Shown: positions 42,198 to 51,610 of the stretch, piece by piece
Position numbering within the stretch: position 1 is the first letter of the stretch
Layout of the letters: each line of letters begins with the position of its first letter
From: Lentzea alba
GTDB lineage: Bacteria > Actinomycetota > Actinomycetes > Mycobacteriales > Pseudonocardiaceae
Direction of reading: 5' to 3'
Length of the DNA: 64,000 nt
NCBI RefSeq assembly: GCF_011067745.1
Contig: NZ_JAAMPJ010000003.1
Span: forward strand, 1 to 64,000
Notes under the pieces: model-generated
The model's database searches: none
What the model saw: only the letters and a program-made list of their open reading frames with translations
Told to the model about the DNA's origin: nothing
Made by a program: the position numbers and the translations under genes

Positions 42198-44012
42198 GTG
42201 GAGGAGTCGGTGGCGCGGCTGGCGGACGCCTGGGGCGTTGCCACTCGGTACGAGAACGCGGACCAGCAAGAGGTCACCGTCGACACCGAGGTCGTCGTCA
42301 AGATCCTCGCCCAGTTCGGCGTCGACGCGTCCACTGAGGACTCCGTGGCCCGTGAGCTCGCCGCGATCGAGGCGAAGAGGGCCGAGCGGACGCTGCCGCC
42401 CACGATCGTGATCCGCGAGTACGAGACGTACGACCTGCGCGGCCCCGCGACGATCGACCTGGAGGACGGCACCAGCTTCGACACCGACCGGCACCTGCCG
42501 GACTCGCTGCCGCTCGGCTGGCACCGGATCCGCACCGAGAAGCAGACCATCACGCTGGCCGTCGCACCCAGGACGCTGCCGGACGTGCCGCACACCTGGG
42601 GCTGGATGCTGCAGCTCTACGCGGCGCGGTCGAAGGACTCGTGGGGGATGGGCGACTTCGCCGACCTCGCGACGATCGCGCGTCGCTCGGCCCTGGAGCT
42701 GGACGCCGGCGTCGTGCTGGTCAACCCGGTGCAGGCGCCGTCGCCGACGCATCCCGTCGAACGCTCGCCGTACTCGCCGACCAGCCGCCGGTTCGCGAAC
42801 CCGCTGTACCTGCGGGTCACCGACACCGCCGAGTTCCTGCAGGCCTGCCCGCGCACCCGGCAGCTCATCCGCGACCTCCGGCCCGAGAACCAGGACCTGA
42901 TCGACTACGACGCGATCTGGGACGCCAAGAAGCAGGCTCTGGAACTGCTGTTCCCCGGCGGCGACGTCGAGATGGACGCCGAGCTGGAGAAGTTCGCCAC
43001 CTACTGCGCCCTCGCCGAGATCCACGGCAAGGACTGGCGGAAGTGGCCCGCGGACCGCGAAGACCCGGCTCCGGAACGAGTGGCGTTCTACGCCTGGCTC
43101 CAGCACCTCTGCACCCGCCAGCTCCAGGACGTCCGGCTGGCCGCCCACGAGGCAGGTATGGCCATCGGCGTCATCCACGACCTCCCGGTGGGCGTCGATC
43201 CGGGCGGCGCGGACACGTTCGCCGACCCCGAAGCGTTCGCCATCGACGTCACGGTCGGTGCGCCACCGGACGCGTTCAGCGCGGACGGCCAGGGCTGGGG
43301 GCTGCCGCCGTGGCGCCCCGACAAGCTCGCCGAGTCCGGCTACCGGCCGTTCCGGCAGGTGCTGCGCAGCGTCCTGCGGCACGCCGACGGCATCCGCATC
43401 GACCACGTCGCCGGCCTCTGGCGGCTGTGGTGGATCCCGCCGGGCGAGCCGCCGTCGCGCGGCACCTACGTCTACTACGACGCCGACGCCATGCTCGGCG
43501 TGCTCGCGCTGGAGGCCTACCGGGCCGGCGCGGTCGTGGTCGGCGAGGACCTCGGCACGGTCGAGCCGGTCGTCACGAAGACGTTGCAGGAGAACGGCAT
43601 GCTGACCAGCGCCGTCCTCTACTTCCAGCGCGACTACTACGCACCAGGGCACCCGCTGATCCCACCGTCGCAGTGGAACCCGAACCAGATGGCCAGCATC
43701 TCCACGCACGACCTGCCGACCGCCGCGACCTTCTTCGCGGGGGAGGACGGCCCCGACTTCGATCAGTTGATGCGCCAGGAGGGCATCGACCCGCGCGATC
43801 GGGTCGCCGGCGCCCACGAACTGCTCGCGCAGGCACCCTGCGCGTTGGTCCTGACCTCACCTCAGGACGCTCTGCGGGAAACCCGGCAGCCCAACGTGCC
43901 GGGCACGATCGACGAGCACCCCAACTGGAGAATCCCCCTGCCGGTGGCACTGGACGACTTCTTCCCCCGCGTCCGGGAGATCACCCGGCCACTCCGCAGC
44001 CGTGGTAGATGA
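42198..44012 (+). CDS. malQ: 4-alpha-glucanotransferase (amylomaltase)
   Basis: A 604-aa GH77 enzyme that disproportionates maltodextrins. The catalytic region has IRIDHVAGLWRLWWIP (nucleophile Asp), VVGEDLGTVEPVV (acid/base Glu) and STHDLPTAATFF (third Asp), and the core starts at WGWMLQLYAARSKDSWGMGDF. It is about 100 residues shorter than many actinobacterial MalQ proteins because of a small N-terminal domain. GTG 42198 has no Shine-Dalgarno sequence. It opens a glucan/trehalose block with treX, treY and treZ downstream. Confidence 0.88.
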   Translation: MEESVARLADAWGVATRYENADQQEVTVDTEVVVKILAQFGVDASTEDSVARELAAIEAKRAERTLPPTIVIREYETYDLRGPATIDLEDGTSFDTDRHLPDSLPLGWHRIRTEKQTITLAVAPRTLPDVPHTWGWMLQLYAARSKDSWGMGDFADLATIARRSALELDAGVVLVNPVQAPSPTHPVERSPYSPTSRRFANPLYLRVTDTAEFLQACPRTRQLIRDLRPENQDLIDYDAIWDAKKQALELLFPGGDVEMDAELEKFATYCALAEIHGKDWRKWPADREDPAPERVAFYAWLQHLCTRQLQDVRLAAHEAGMAIGVIHDLPVGVDPGGADTFADPEAFAIDVTVGAPPDAFSADGQGWGLPPWRPDKLAESGYRPFRQVLRSVLRHADGIRIDHVAGLWRLWWIPPGEPPSRGTYVYYDADAMLGVLALEAYRAGAVVVGEDLGTVEPVVTKTLQENGMLTSAVLYFQRDYYAPGHPLIPPSQWNPNQMASISTHDLPTAATFFAGEDGPDFDQLMRQEGIDPRDRVAGAHELLAQAPCALVLTSPQDALRETRQPNVPGTIDEHPNWRIPLPVALDDFFPRVREITRPLRSRGR

Positions 44013-44105
44013 AACTTCTACGTAACGGCAGGTCACGCGCCTGCGGAGTACTGTAAGGCCGTCACCCGACGGCGGACGACGAACGTTTTGGAGGTGGCGT
44101 ACCCG

Positions 44106-44411
44106 ATGAGCTCAGCCGTGATGAGCACGCGGACACCAACCGGCGTGCTTGAACTGGCCGTCGAGCAGGTCCTCGCTTCGGTGAGACCCGCTGCACTCGG
44201 CGACCCGGTGGTCGGGGCACGGCGCGCGGAAGAGTCCCTGCGTGACGCGCTGCGGGACGCTGGTCCCGTGGAGGACAACATCGCCCTGCAGCACGCGCTG
44301 GCGTGCGCGGAGGCCGCTTGTGAACACCTGAAGTACTGCGAGATCCAGGAAGCACGCACGTTGCTCACGGCCGCACGTGGGCAGTTGGTACTTGCACACG
44401 AAGGAGTGTGA
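44106..44411 (+). CDS. Hypothetical protein, 101 aa, next to treX
   Basis: A small Ala/Glu/Leu-rich, mostly helical protein (VLELAVEQVLASVRPAALGDPVVGARRAEESLRDALRDAGPVEDNIALQHALACAEAACEHLKYCEIQEARTLLT). Three Cys residues cluster in CAEAACEHLKYC. No family recognised. ATG 44106 lies behind GGAGGTGG. It sits 62 bp before treX on the same strand, so a link to glucan metabolism is possible by position only. Confidence 0.6.
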   Translation: MSSAVMSTRTPTGVLELAVEQVLASVRPAALGDPVVGARRAEESLRDALRDAGPVEDNIALQHALACAEAACEHLKYCEIQEARTLLTAARGQLVLAHEGV

Positions 44412-44473
44412 TGCCGGTCCGGTGTTAGGCGGATAGGGTCGTTGGGTAGCTGTTGCTTGTGACGAGGAGCATC

Positions 44474-46579
44474 GTGCGACCCTGGCCTGGAAGGCCCTAC
44501 CCGCTGGGCGCCGGATATGACGGCGTTGGCACGAATTTCGCCCTGTTCTCCGAAGTCGCGGAGTACGTGGAACTCTGCCTCTTCGACGAGGACGGCACCG
44601 AGACACGTGTGAGGCTGCCGGAGGTGGACGGTTTCGTCCACCACGGCTATCTGCTGGGCGTGGGACCGGGGCAGAAGTACGGGTACCGCGTGCACGGCCC
44701 GTACGACCCCGCACGAGGCCTGCGGTGCAACCCCAACAAGTTGCTCATCGACCCGTACGCGAAGGCCATCTCCAACGGCCTGTCGTGGGACGAGGCGTTG
44801 TACGGGTACAAGTTCGGGTCGCCGGACGAGCGCAACGACGCCGACTCCGCGCCGCACGTGCCGAAGTCCGTGGTGGTGAACCCGTTCTTCGACTGGACGA
44901 ACGACAGGTTGCCGCGGACGCCGTACAACGAGAGCGTCATCTACGAGACGCACGTGCGCGGCCTCACGATCGACCACCCCGAGATTCCGCCGCGGCTGCG
45001 GGGCACGTACGCGGGCCTGGCGCACCCGGTGATGATCGATCACCTGATCAAGCTCGGGGTCACCGCGGTCGAGCTCATGCCGGTGCACCAGTTCATCAGC
45101 GATCACACGCTGGCCGAGCGCAGGCTCAGCAACTACTGGGGTTACAACACCATCGGGTTCTTCGCGCCGCACGACGGCTACTCGGCGTTGCCGTTGAACC
45201 AGGTGCAGGAGTTCAAGGGCATGGTCCGGGCGCTGCACCAGGCCGGGATCGAGATCATCCTCGACGTCGTCTACAACCACACGGCGGAGGGCAACCACCT
45301 CGGGCCGACGTTGTCGATGCGCGGTATCGACAACGAGGCGTACTACCGGCTGGTCGAGGACGACCCCAAGTTCTACACGGACTACACGGGCACCGGTAAC
45401 TCGCTGAACGTGCGCACACCGCACACGTTGCAGCTCATCATGGACTCGCTGCGGTACTGGGTCACCGAGATGCACGTCGACGGGTTCCGGTTCGACCTCG
45501 CGGCGACGCTGGCCCGCGAGTTCTACGACGTGGACCGGCTGGCGACGTTCTTCGAGGTCGTGCAGCAGGATCCGGTGGTGTCGCAGGTCAAGCTGATCGC
45601 GGAGCCGTGGGACGTCGGGCCCGGCGGGTACCAGGTCGGCAACTTTCCTCCACTGTGGACGGAGTGGAACGGCAAGTTCCGCGACACCGTCCGCGACTTC
45701 TGGCGTGGTGAGCCGGCGACGCTGGGCGAGTTCGCGTCGCGCATCACCGGCAGCAGCGACCTCTACCAGGACGACGGGCGGCGGCCGTACGCGTCGATCA
45801 ACTTCGTGACGGCGCACGACGGCTTCACGCTCAACGACCTGGTGTCGTACAACGAGAAGCACAACGAGGCGAACGGCGAGGACAACCAGGACGGCGAGAG
45901 CCACAACCGGTCGTGGAACTGCGGTGTCGAGGGGCCGACGGACGATCCGGAGGTCCTCGCGCTGCGGGCGCGGCAGCGGCGGAACCTGATGGCGACGATG
46001 TTGTTGTCGCAGGGTGTGCCGATGATCGTGAACGGTGACGAGTTCGGGCGCACGCAGCACGGCAACAACAACGCGTACTGCCAGGACAACGAGGTCTCGT
46101 GGGTCGACTGGTCGTTGCTCGAGACCAACGCCGAGCTGGTCGAGTTCACCTCGGCGCTGGCGGCGTTCCGCAAGGCGCACCCGGTGTTCCGGCGCAAGCG
46201 GTTCTTCGCGGGCCGGCCGATCCGCAAGGGCGAGGAGCTGCGCGACATCGCGTGGTTCACGCCGTCCGGCGAGGAGATGACCGAGCAGAACTGGGAGGAC
46301 GACTTCGGCAAGTCGATCGTCATCTTCCTCAACGGTGAGGGCATCCCGGACCTCGACGCGCGCGGCATGCGGGTGGTCGACAACTCGTTCCTGATGGCGT
46401 TCAACGGCCACTACGAGGACATCCAGGTGACGTTGCCCGACCTCGAGTACGGTCCTGAGTGGATGGTCGTGGTCGACACGGCGACCGGGCAGGTCGGCAA
46501 CGGTGAGAAGCCGATCGCCGCGGGCGGGCAGCTGAACCTCACCGCGCGGTCGCTCGTCGTGCTGCAGAGGGTGGGCTGA
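44474..46579 (+). CDS. treX: Glycogen debranching enzyme (isoamylase type)
   Basis: A 701-aa GH13_11 enzyme that hydrolyses alpha-1,6 branches of glycogen or maltodextrin (GlgX/TreX). CBM48-like N-terminus GVGTNFALFSEVAEYVELCLFDEDG; catalytic nucleophile in VDGFRFDLAATL, acid Glu in LIAEPWDVG, third Asp in VTAHDGFTLNDLV, plus NHTAEGN. GTG 44474 follows GAGGAGC by 6 nt; an upstream TTG is rejected. The stop overlaps the treY ATG (TGATG). In the TreXYZ pathway it supplies linear chains. Confidence 0.9.
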   Translation: MRPWPGRPYPLGAGYDGVGTNFALFSEVAEYVELCLFDEDGTETRVRLPEVDGFVHHGYLLGVGPGQKYGYRVHGPYDPARGLRCNPNKLLIDPYAKAISNGLSWDEALYGYKFGSPDERNDADSAPHVPKSVVVNPFFDWTNDRLPRTPYNESVIYETHVRGLTIDHPEIPPRLRGTYAGLAHPVMIDHLIKLGVTAVELMPVHQFISDHTLAERRLSNYWGYNTIGFFAPHDGYSALPLNQVQEFKGMVRALHQAGIEIILDVVYNHTAEGNHLGPTLSMRGIDNEAYYRLVEDDPKFYTDYTGTGNSLNVRTPHTLQLIMDSLRYWVTEMHVDGFRFDLAATLAREFYDVDRLATFFEVVQQDPVVSQVKLIAEPWDVGPGGYQVGNFPPLWTEWNGKFRDTVRDFWRGEPATLGEFASRITGSSDLYQDDGRRPYASINFVTAHDGFTLNDLVSYNEKHNEANGEDNQDGESHNRSWNCGVEGPTDDPEVLALRARQRRNLMATMLLSQGVPMIVNGDEFGRTQHGNNNAYCQDNEVSWVDWSLLETNAELVEFTSALAAFRKAHPVFRRKRFFAGRPIRKGEELRDIAWFTPSGEEMTEQNWEDDFGKSIVIFLNGEGIPDLDARGMRVVDNSFLMAFNGHYEDIQVTLPDLEYGPEWMVVVDTATGQVGNGEKPIAAGGQLNLTARSLVVLQRVG

Positions 46580-48657
46580 TGGGCGCGCCCTCCTCCACCT
46601 ACCGCGTCCAGTTCACCCCGTCCTTCACCTTCGCCGACGCCGCCGGAATCGCGGATTACCTGGCGCGCCTCGGTGTCGGCGCGTTGTACGGGTCGCCGAT
46701 GCTCGACGCGCGGGAGGGTTCGACGCACGGTTACGACGTGACCGACCCGACGCGCGCGCGGCCGGAGCTGGGTGGCGACGACGGGCGCAGGGCTCTGCAG
46801 AAGCGGCTCGACGAACTTCAGCTCGGGCTGGTCGTCGACATCGTGCCGAACCACATGGTCGTGCCGAACCCGTGGTGGGAGGACGTTCTCGCACACGGCC
46901 AGGAGTCGAAGTACGCGCGGTTCTTCGACATCGACTGGTCGTCGGGCAAGGTGCTGCTGCCGGTGCTCGCGGAGGACGCTGAGGACGAGGTCCACGAGCA
47001 TTATCTGAAAGCGAACTGGCGGCGTGGCAACACCGAGCTGAACTACCGGCGGTTCTTCGACATCACCGAGCTCGCGGCGGTCCGGGTCGAGGATCCCGAG
47101 GTGTTCGAGGCGACGCACCGCGAGGTGTTGTCGTGGGGTGTCACGGGGTTGCGGATCGACCACCCGGACGGCCTGGCCGATCCCGGTGGTTACTTCCGCC
47201 GGCTGCGCGAGCACTTCGACGGCTGGCTGGTCGTGGAGAAGATCCTCGGGCCGGACGAGTCGCTGCCGCAGAGCTGGCCGGTCGACGGCACGACGGGCTA
47301 CGACGCGTTGCGCGAGATCTGCGGTGTGTTCATCGCACCCTCGGACAGGTTCGACGGCGACTTCCACGAGGTCGAGCACGCGTCTAGGCAGCAGGTCGCG
47401 GACTCGATCCTGGTGGCCGAGGTGCGCCGGATCGCGCGGCTGGTCACGGGGGTGCCGTTCGAACAGGCCTGCGCCGCGGTCGCCGAGGTGATGGTCAACT
47501 TCCCGGTGTACCGGTCGTACCTGCCGGAGGGCTCGCGGTACTGGGAAACCGCGGTCGCGCGGTCGAAATCACCTGCTGTGCGCGCGTTGGACGAGCAGGT
47601 GCGTGCGGACCCGCACGGTGAGCTGGCGACCAGGATCCAGCAGACGTCCGGCATGGTCGTCGCGAAGGGCACCGAGGACACCGCGTTCTACCGGTACACG
47701 AACTTCGTGGCGCTCAACGAGGTCGGCGGCTCGCCGGACAGGTTCGGGCTGTCCGTCAGCGAGTTCCACCAGCGGGCGGCGAACAGGGAAGCCGGCGAGC
47801 CGGACGCCATGACCGCGTTGTCGACGCACGACACCAAGCGGTCCGAGGACGTGCGGGCCAGGTTGGCCGTGCTGGCGGAGATCCCGGACGAGTACCTGGC
47901 GTTCGAGGCCGCGATGACCGAGAAGCACGGCATTTCCGAGCCGTCGCTGAACCGGCTGGCGTGGCAGTCGCTCGTCGGCGCGTGGCCGCTCACCGAACAA
48001 CGGCTGGGCCAGTACCTGGAGAAGGCGTCCCGCGAAGCCAAGATCAAGACCTCCTGGGTCGACCGGAACCCCGAGTTCGACGCCGAGGTGGCCGCGTGGC
48101 CCGCGAAGGCGCTGAACGAGCCCGAGGTCTCCGCGTTCGTCGAACGGATCAAGGCTCCCGGCTGGTCGAACTCGTTGGGGCAGAAGCTGGTCCAGCTCAC
48201 CGCTCCGGGCGTCCCGGACGTCTACCAGGGCACCGAGCTGTGGGACTTCTCGCTGGTCGACCCGGACAACCGCCGGCCGGTCGACTACCAGGTGCGCCAG
48301 GAGCTGTTGGAGCGCATCGAATCCGGCTGGTTGCCGGAGGTCGACGACTCGGGTGCGGCGAAGCTTCTCGTTGTGCAGAAGGCGTTGCACGTGCGCAAGC
48401 GAGGCCTGCACGGTTACCGGCCGCTGCACGCCGAGGGGCCGGCCGCCGAGCACGTGCTGGCGTTCGAACGGTCCGGCGTGATCACGGTGGCGACCCGGCT
48501 ACCGGTCGGGCTGGAGCAGAAAGGCTGGCAGGACACGGTTCTGCCGCTGCCTGGTCCGGAGTGGACGGACGTGCTGACCGGACGGCCCGCGACCGGGGAC
48601 CTGGCGTCGTTGCTCGACCGCTATCCGGTGGCACTGCTGGTGCGAGGGGAATCGTGA
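46579..48657 (+). CDS. treY: Maltooligosyltrehalose synthase
   Basis: A 692-aa GH13_26 enzyme that converts the reducing end of maltooligosaccharides to trehalose. [52 protein letters not shown] and [15 protein letters not shown] are family landmarks. It is roughly 80 residues shorter than many TreY proteins: the segment between [10 protein letters not shown] and ELNYRRFFD is brief, lacking the usual beta-rich insertion. ATG 46579 overlaps treX; the stop overlaps treZ (GTGA). Transcribed with treX and treZ. Confidence 0.88.
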   Translation: MGAPSSTYRVQFTPSFTFADAAGIADYLARLGVGALYGSPMLDAREGSTHGYDVTDPTRARPELGGDDGRRALQKRLDELQLGLVVDIVPNHMVVPNPWWEDVLAHGQESKYARFFDIDWSSGKVLLPVLAEDAEDEVHEHYLKANWRRGNTELNYRRFFDITELAAVRVEDPEVFEATHREVLSWGVTGLRIDHPDGLADPGGYFRRLREHFDGWLVVEKILGPDESLPQSWPVDGTTGYDALREICGVFIAPSDRFDGDFHEVEHASRQQVADSILVAEVRRIARLVTGVPFEQACAAVAEVMVNFPVYRSYLPEGSRYWETAVARSKSPAVRALDEQVRADPHGELATRIQQTSGMVVAKGTEDTAFYRYTNFVALNEVGGSPDRFGLSVSEFHQRAANREAGEPDAMTALSTHDTKRSEDVRARLAVLAEIPDEYLAFEAAMTEKHGISEPSLNRLAWQSLVGAWPLTEQRLGQYLEKASREAKIKTSWVDRNPEFDAEVAAWPAKALNEPEVSAFVERIKAPGWSNSLGQKLVQLTAPGVPDVYQGTELWDFSLVDPDNRRPVDYQVRQELLERIESGWLPEVDDSGAAKLLVVQKALHVRKRGLHGYRPLHAEGPAAEHVLAFERSGVITVATRLPVGLEQKGWQDTVLPLPGPEWTDVLTGRPATGDLASLLDRYPVALLVRGES

Positions 48658-50327
48658 GCTTTTCGGTCTGGGCACCCACGCCCGAGTCGGTGCACGTGCG
48701 CGTCGACGGTTTCGACCACGAGATGAAGCGCGACGGCGACTGGTGGCGTGCAGAAGTCGAAGGCACGGACTACGCGTTCGTCATCGACGGCAAGGCGTAC
48801 CCGGATCCGCGGTCGTTGTGGCAGCCCAACGGTGTGCACGAGGCCTCTCGTGTGTACACACACGACTTCGAGTGGAACGACAGCGGGTGGACCGGCCGTG
48901 CGTTGCCGGGCGGCGTGATCTACGAGCTGCACATCGGCACGTTCACGCCGGAGGGCACGTTCGACGCCGCCATCGGGAAGCTCGATCACCTGGTGGACCT
49001 CGGCATCACGTTCGTCGAGGTCATGCCGGTCAACAGCTTCGACGGTGTCGAGGGCTGGGGTTACGACGGCGTCCTGTGGGGGGCCGTGCACAGTCCCTAC
49101 GGCGGGCCGGACGGGTTCAAGCGGTTCGTCGACGCCTGCCACGCGCGAGGTCTCGCCGTGCTGCTCGACGTCGTCTACAACCACCTCGGACCGTCCGGCG
49201 CGTACCTCGACAAGTTCGGGCCGTACTTCGCCGGGCGCAACGACTGGGGCCCAGGGCTGAACCTCGACGGGCCGAACTCCGACGAGGTGCGCCGGTACGT
49301 GATCGACAACGCCCTGCAGTGGCTCGGCGACTTCCACGTCGACGGACTGCGGCTCGACGCCGTGCACGCGCTGGCGGATCGCCGTGCGGTGCACCTGCTC
49401 GAAGAGCTCGCGGCCGAGGTGGACGCGCTCTCCGCGAGAGTCGGGCGGCCGTTGACGCTGATCGCCGAGTCCGACCTGAACGACGCGAAACTGGTGACGG
49501 CGCGCGAAGGCGGCGGTTTCGGGCTGCACGCGCAGTGGTCGGATGATCTGCACCACTGCCTGCACGTGGCGCTGACCGGCGAGACTTTCGGCTACTACGC
49601 GGACTTCGCGGCACCGGGTGCGCTCAAGAACACCTTGGAGAAGGTGTTCTTCCACGCCGGGACCTGGTCGTCGTTCCGGGAGAAGCACCACGGCAAGCCC
49701 GTCGACACCGCCCTGATCCCCGGCCACCGGTTCCTCGCGTACACGCAGAACCACGACCAGATCGGCAACCGCGCCACGGGCGACCGGCTGCCGGCCACCG
49801 TCTCGACCGGGAAGTTGTTGTGCGCGGCGGCGATCGTGCTGTGCTCGCCGTACACGCCCATGATCTTCATGGGGGAGGAGTGGGCTGCCTCGACGCCGTG
49901 GCAGTTCTTCGCGTCCTTCCCGGACCCGCAGCTCGCCGAGGCCGTCCGGACGGGCCGGCGCCGCGAGTTCTCCCGGCACGGCTGGGGCGAGTCCGACGTG
50001 CCGGACCCCATGTCACCTCAGACCGTGGAGAACTCACGGTTGAAGTGGGACGAACTGGCTGAGGGCGACCATGCGAGCGTGCTGGAGACCTACAAGGCGT
50101 TGATCGCGTTGCGCCGTTCTCACCCCGAGCTGGCCGATCCGCGGTTGCACAGGTTCGTGGTGGAGCAGGACGGGGAGTGCCTCGTGCTGCACCGCGGCAC
50201 GCTCCGCGTGGTGGTCAACCTCGGCACGACCCCCGTCCCGCTGCCTCAGGGAGACGTGCTGCTGACCTCCTCCACGATCCCGTCGTCGCTGTCGCCGGAG
50301 TCGTTCGCGGTGGTCGCGTCGACGTGA
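48654..50327 (+). CDS. treZ: Maltooligosyltrehalose trehalohydrolase
   Basis: A 557-aa GH13_10 enzyme that releases trehalose from maltooligosyltrehalose. N-terminal E-set domain FSVWAPTPESVHVRVDG; catalytic DGLRLDAVHAL (nucleophile), LIAESDLND (acid) and TQNHDQIGNRATG (third Asp), plus FMGEEWAASTPWQFF. GTG 48654 overlaps the treY stop, and GCGAGGGG is upstream. The end overlaps the convergent ANTAR gene by 82 bp. Last gene of the trehalose operon. Confidence 0.9.
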   Translation: MSFSVWAPTPESVHVRVDGFDHEMKRDGDWWRAEVEGTDYAFVIDGKAYPDPRSLWQPNGVHEASRVYTHDFEWNDSGWTGRALPGGVIYELHIGTFTPEGTFDAAIGKLDHLVDLGITFVEVMPVNSFDGVEGWGYDGVLWGAVHSPYGGPDGFKRFVDACHARGLAVLLDVVYNHLGPSGAYLDKFGPYFAGRNDWGPGLNLDGPNSDEVRRYVIDNALQWLGDFHVDGLRLDAVHALADRRAVHLLEELAAEVDALSARVGRPLTLIAESDLNDAKLVTAREGGGFGLHAQWSDDLHHCLHVALTGETFGYYADFAAPGALKNTLEKVFFHAGTWSSFREKHHGKPVDTALIPGHRFLAYTQNHDQIGNRATGDRLPATVSTGKLLCAAAIVLCSPYTPMIFMGEEWAASTPWQFFASFPDPQLAEAVRTGRRREFSRHGWGESDVPDPMSPQTVENSRLKWDELAEGDHASVLETYKALIALRRSHPELADPRLHRFVVEQDGECLVLHRGTLRVVVNLGTTPVPLPQGDVLLTSSTIPSSLSPESFAVVAST

Positions 50328-50590
50328 TCCCACAGCATCTGGTCGGCCACGTTGACGGGCCGTCCGAGGTGCGCGTGCACGAACGCCGTGACCAGCCGGT
50401 CGGCGGCGACGTGCAGCTTGATGTTGTGGTGCTGGGAGATGTGCACCAGCAGCTGGAACGCCTGCTGGGGTGTGCAGGGTTTGCGTGCGGCGATCAGGCC
50501 CGTGGCCTGCCCGATGACTGTCCGGGACACCAGAGCTTTGCGCAGCCCCGCCACCTCGGCCTCGAGGGCGGTGATTCTCGCGGACGACAC
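50246..50590 (-). CDS. ANTAR-domain protein
   Basis: A 114-aa protein with a short coiled N-terminus (ARITALEAEVAGLRKAL) and an ANTAR RNA-binding domain (RTVIGQATGLIAARKPCTPQQAFQLLVHISQHHNIKLHVAADRLVTA), which binds paired hexaloop hairpins to prevent transcription termination. No GAF or receiver domain is attached. GTG 50590 follows AAAGGAG by 6 nt; the longer frame upstream is not supported. About 27 C-terminal residues are acidic and overlap the treZ gene by 82 bp. Confidence 0.83.
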   Translation of the reverse strand: MSSARITALEAEVAGLRKALVSRTVIGQATGLIAARKPCTPQQAFQLLVHISQHHNIKLHVAADRLVTAFVHAHLGRPVNVADQMLWDHVDATTANDSGDSDDGIVEEVSSTSP

Positions 50591-50742
50591 CGCCTGCTCC
50601 TTTCGCGTCGTCGTGGTCACAGCGGCATGCCGGTGGGACGACGGTGCTGGGGAGCTGCCTTGCGAAAGCGGGAGCACCCAGAGCAAGCCGTCTCATCGGC
50701 TTGCGGCTGGGTTCTCAACCGCGAGTGATCACCTTATCAACT

Positions 50743-50767
50743 GTTTCGGACGGTGCTCGCCGGGTAA
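50743..50767 (+). promoter_or_regulatory. SigB/SigF-type stress promoter for the csbD-like gene
   Basis: GTTT (50743-50746), a 15-nt spacer, then GGGTAA (50762-50767), matching the actinobacterial SigF/SigB consensus GTTT-N14-16-GGGTAT closely. It ends 41 bp upstream of the csbD-like start. CsbD genes are known general-stress genes, which supports the match. Confidence 0.78.
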
Positions 50768-50808
50768 CCAAAGGGTGTAGCTGACCACGTACTTAAGGAG
50801 CCTGATCC

Positions 50809-50988
50809 ATGGGTGCCGACGACAAGTTCAGCAACAAGGCTGAGGAGCTGAAGGGCCGCGCGAAGGAAGCTGTCGGCGACGCCACGGACAACGAGCAGTG
50901 GCAGGCCGAGGGCCGCGCAGAGCGCGCCAAGGCCGACATCAAGCAGGCCGGCGAGAAGGTCAAGGATGCCTTCCGCTCGGACAAGTAA
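50809..50988 (+). CDS. CsbD-family stress protein
   Basis: A 59-aa hydrophilic helical protein (MGADDKFSNKAEELKG, AKEAVGDATDNEQWQAEG, DIKQAGEKVKDAF), the CsbD pattern of general-stress proteins. Function at the molecular level is unknown. ATG 50809 follows AAGGAG by 8 nt and lies behind a SigB/SigF-type promoter. Its 3' end overlaps the udgX gene by 23 bp, so stress induction should also express udgX. Confidence 0.88.
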   Translation: MGADDKFSNKAEELKGRAKEAVGDATDNEQWQAEGRAERAKADIKQAGEKVKDAFRSDK

Positions 50989-51589
50989 AACCGCTGACGC
51001 CGCCCAGTTCGTCCCCGAGGGGAAGAACTGGGCGGCGCTGCGTTCGGCGGCCGCCGGCTGCCGCGGGTGTGACCTGTTCCGCGACGCCACGCAGACCGTG
51101 TTCGGTGAGGGACCGGTGCCGGCGCCGCTGATGATGGTGGGCGAGTGTCCCGGTGACCGGGAGGACACGGCGGGTCACGTGTTCGTGGGTCCGGCCGGGC
51201 GGTTGCTGGACAAGGCGTTCGCCGCCGCGCGAATCTCCCGCGACGACGTCTACCTGACGAACGCGGTGAAGCACTTCAGGTTCACCGAGCGCGGCAAGCG
51301 CCGGATCCATCAGACGCCGCGACGCGGTGAGGTCGTGGCTTGCTTCCCGTGGTTGCGCGAGGAGATCCGGGTCGTGCGGCCGGAACTGATCGTCGCTCTG
51401 GGATCCGTGGCGGCGAAGGCGTTGCTGGGGCCGTCGTTCAAGCTGACCGAGCACCGGGGTGAGGTGCTGGAGCACGACGGGTTGCGGGTCGGCGTGACGG
51501 TGCACCCGTCGGCGGTGGTGCGAGCCGAGAACTTCACCGAGGCGCTCGACGCGTTCGTGGCCGATCTCGTGGCCCTGAAGAAATCCTGA
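50966..51589 (+). CDS. udgX: UdgX-family uracil-DNA glycosylase
   Basis: A 207-aa family-4-like uracil-DNA glycosylase of the UdgX type, which excises uracil and can stay covalently bound to the abasic site through the His in its KRRIH loop. Visible: GKRRIHQTP with His115, HVFVGPAGRLL, NAVKHFRFT and LGSVAAKALLG. The active-site motif reads GECPGDRED with Cys61 where UdgX proteins usually have GEQPGD. Cys residues in AAGCRGCDLF may bind an Fe-S cluster. ATG 50966 lies inside the csbD-like gene. Confidence 0.88.
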   Translation: MPSARTSKTADAAQFVPEGKNWAALRSAAAGCRGCDLFRDATQTVFGEGPVPAPLMMVGECPGDREDTAGHVFVGPAGRLLDKAFAAARISRDDVYLTNAVKHFRFTERGKRRIHQTPRRGEVVACFPWLREEIRVVRPELIVALGSVAAKALLGPSFKLTEHRGEVLEHDGLRVGVTVHPSAVVRAENFTEALDAFVADLVALKKS

Positions 51590-51610
51590 AACCTGTCCTG
51601 GAACGGGACA

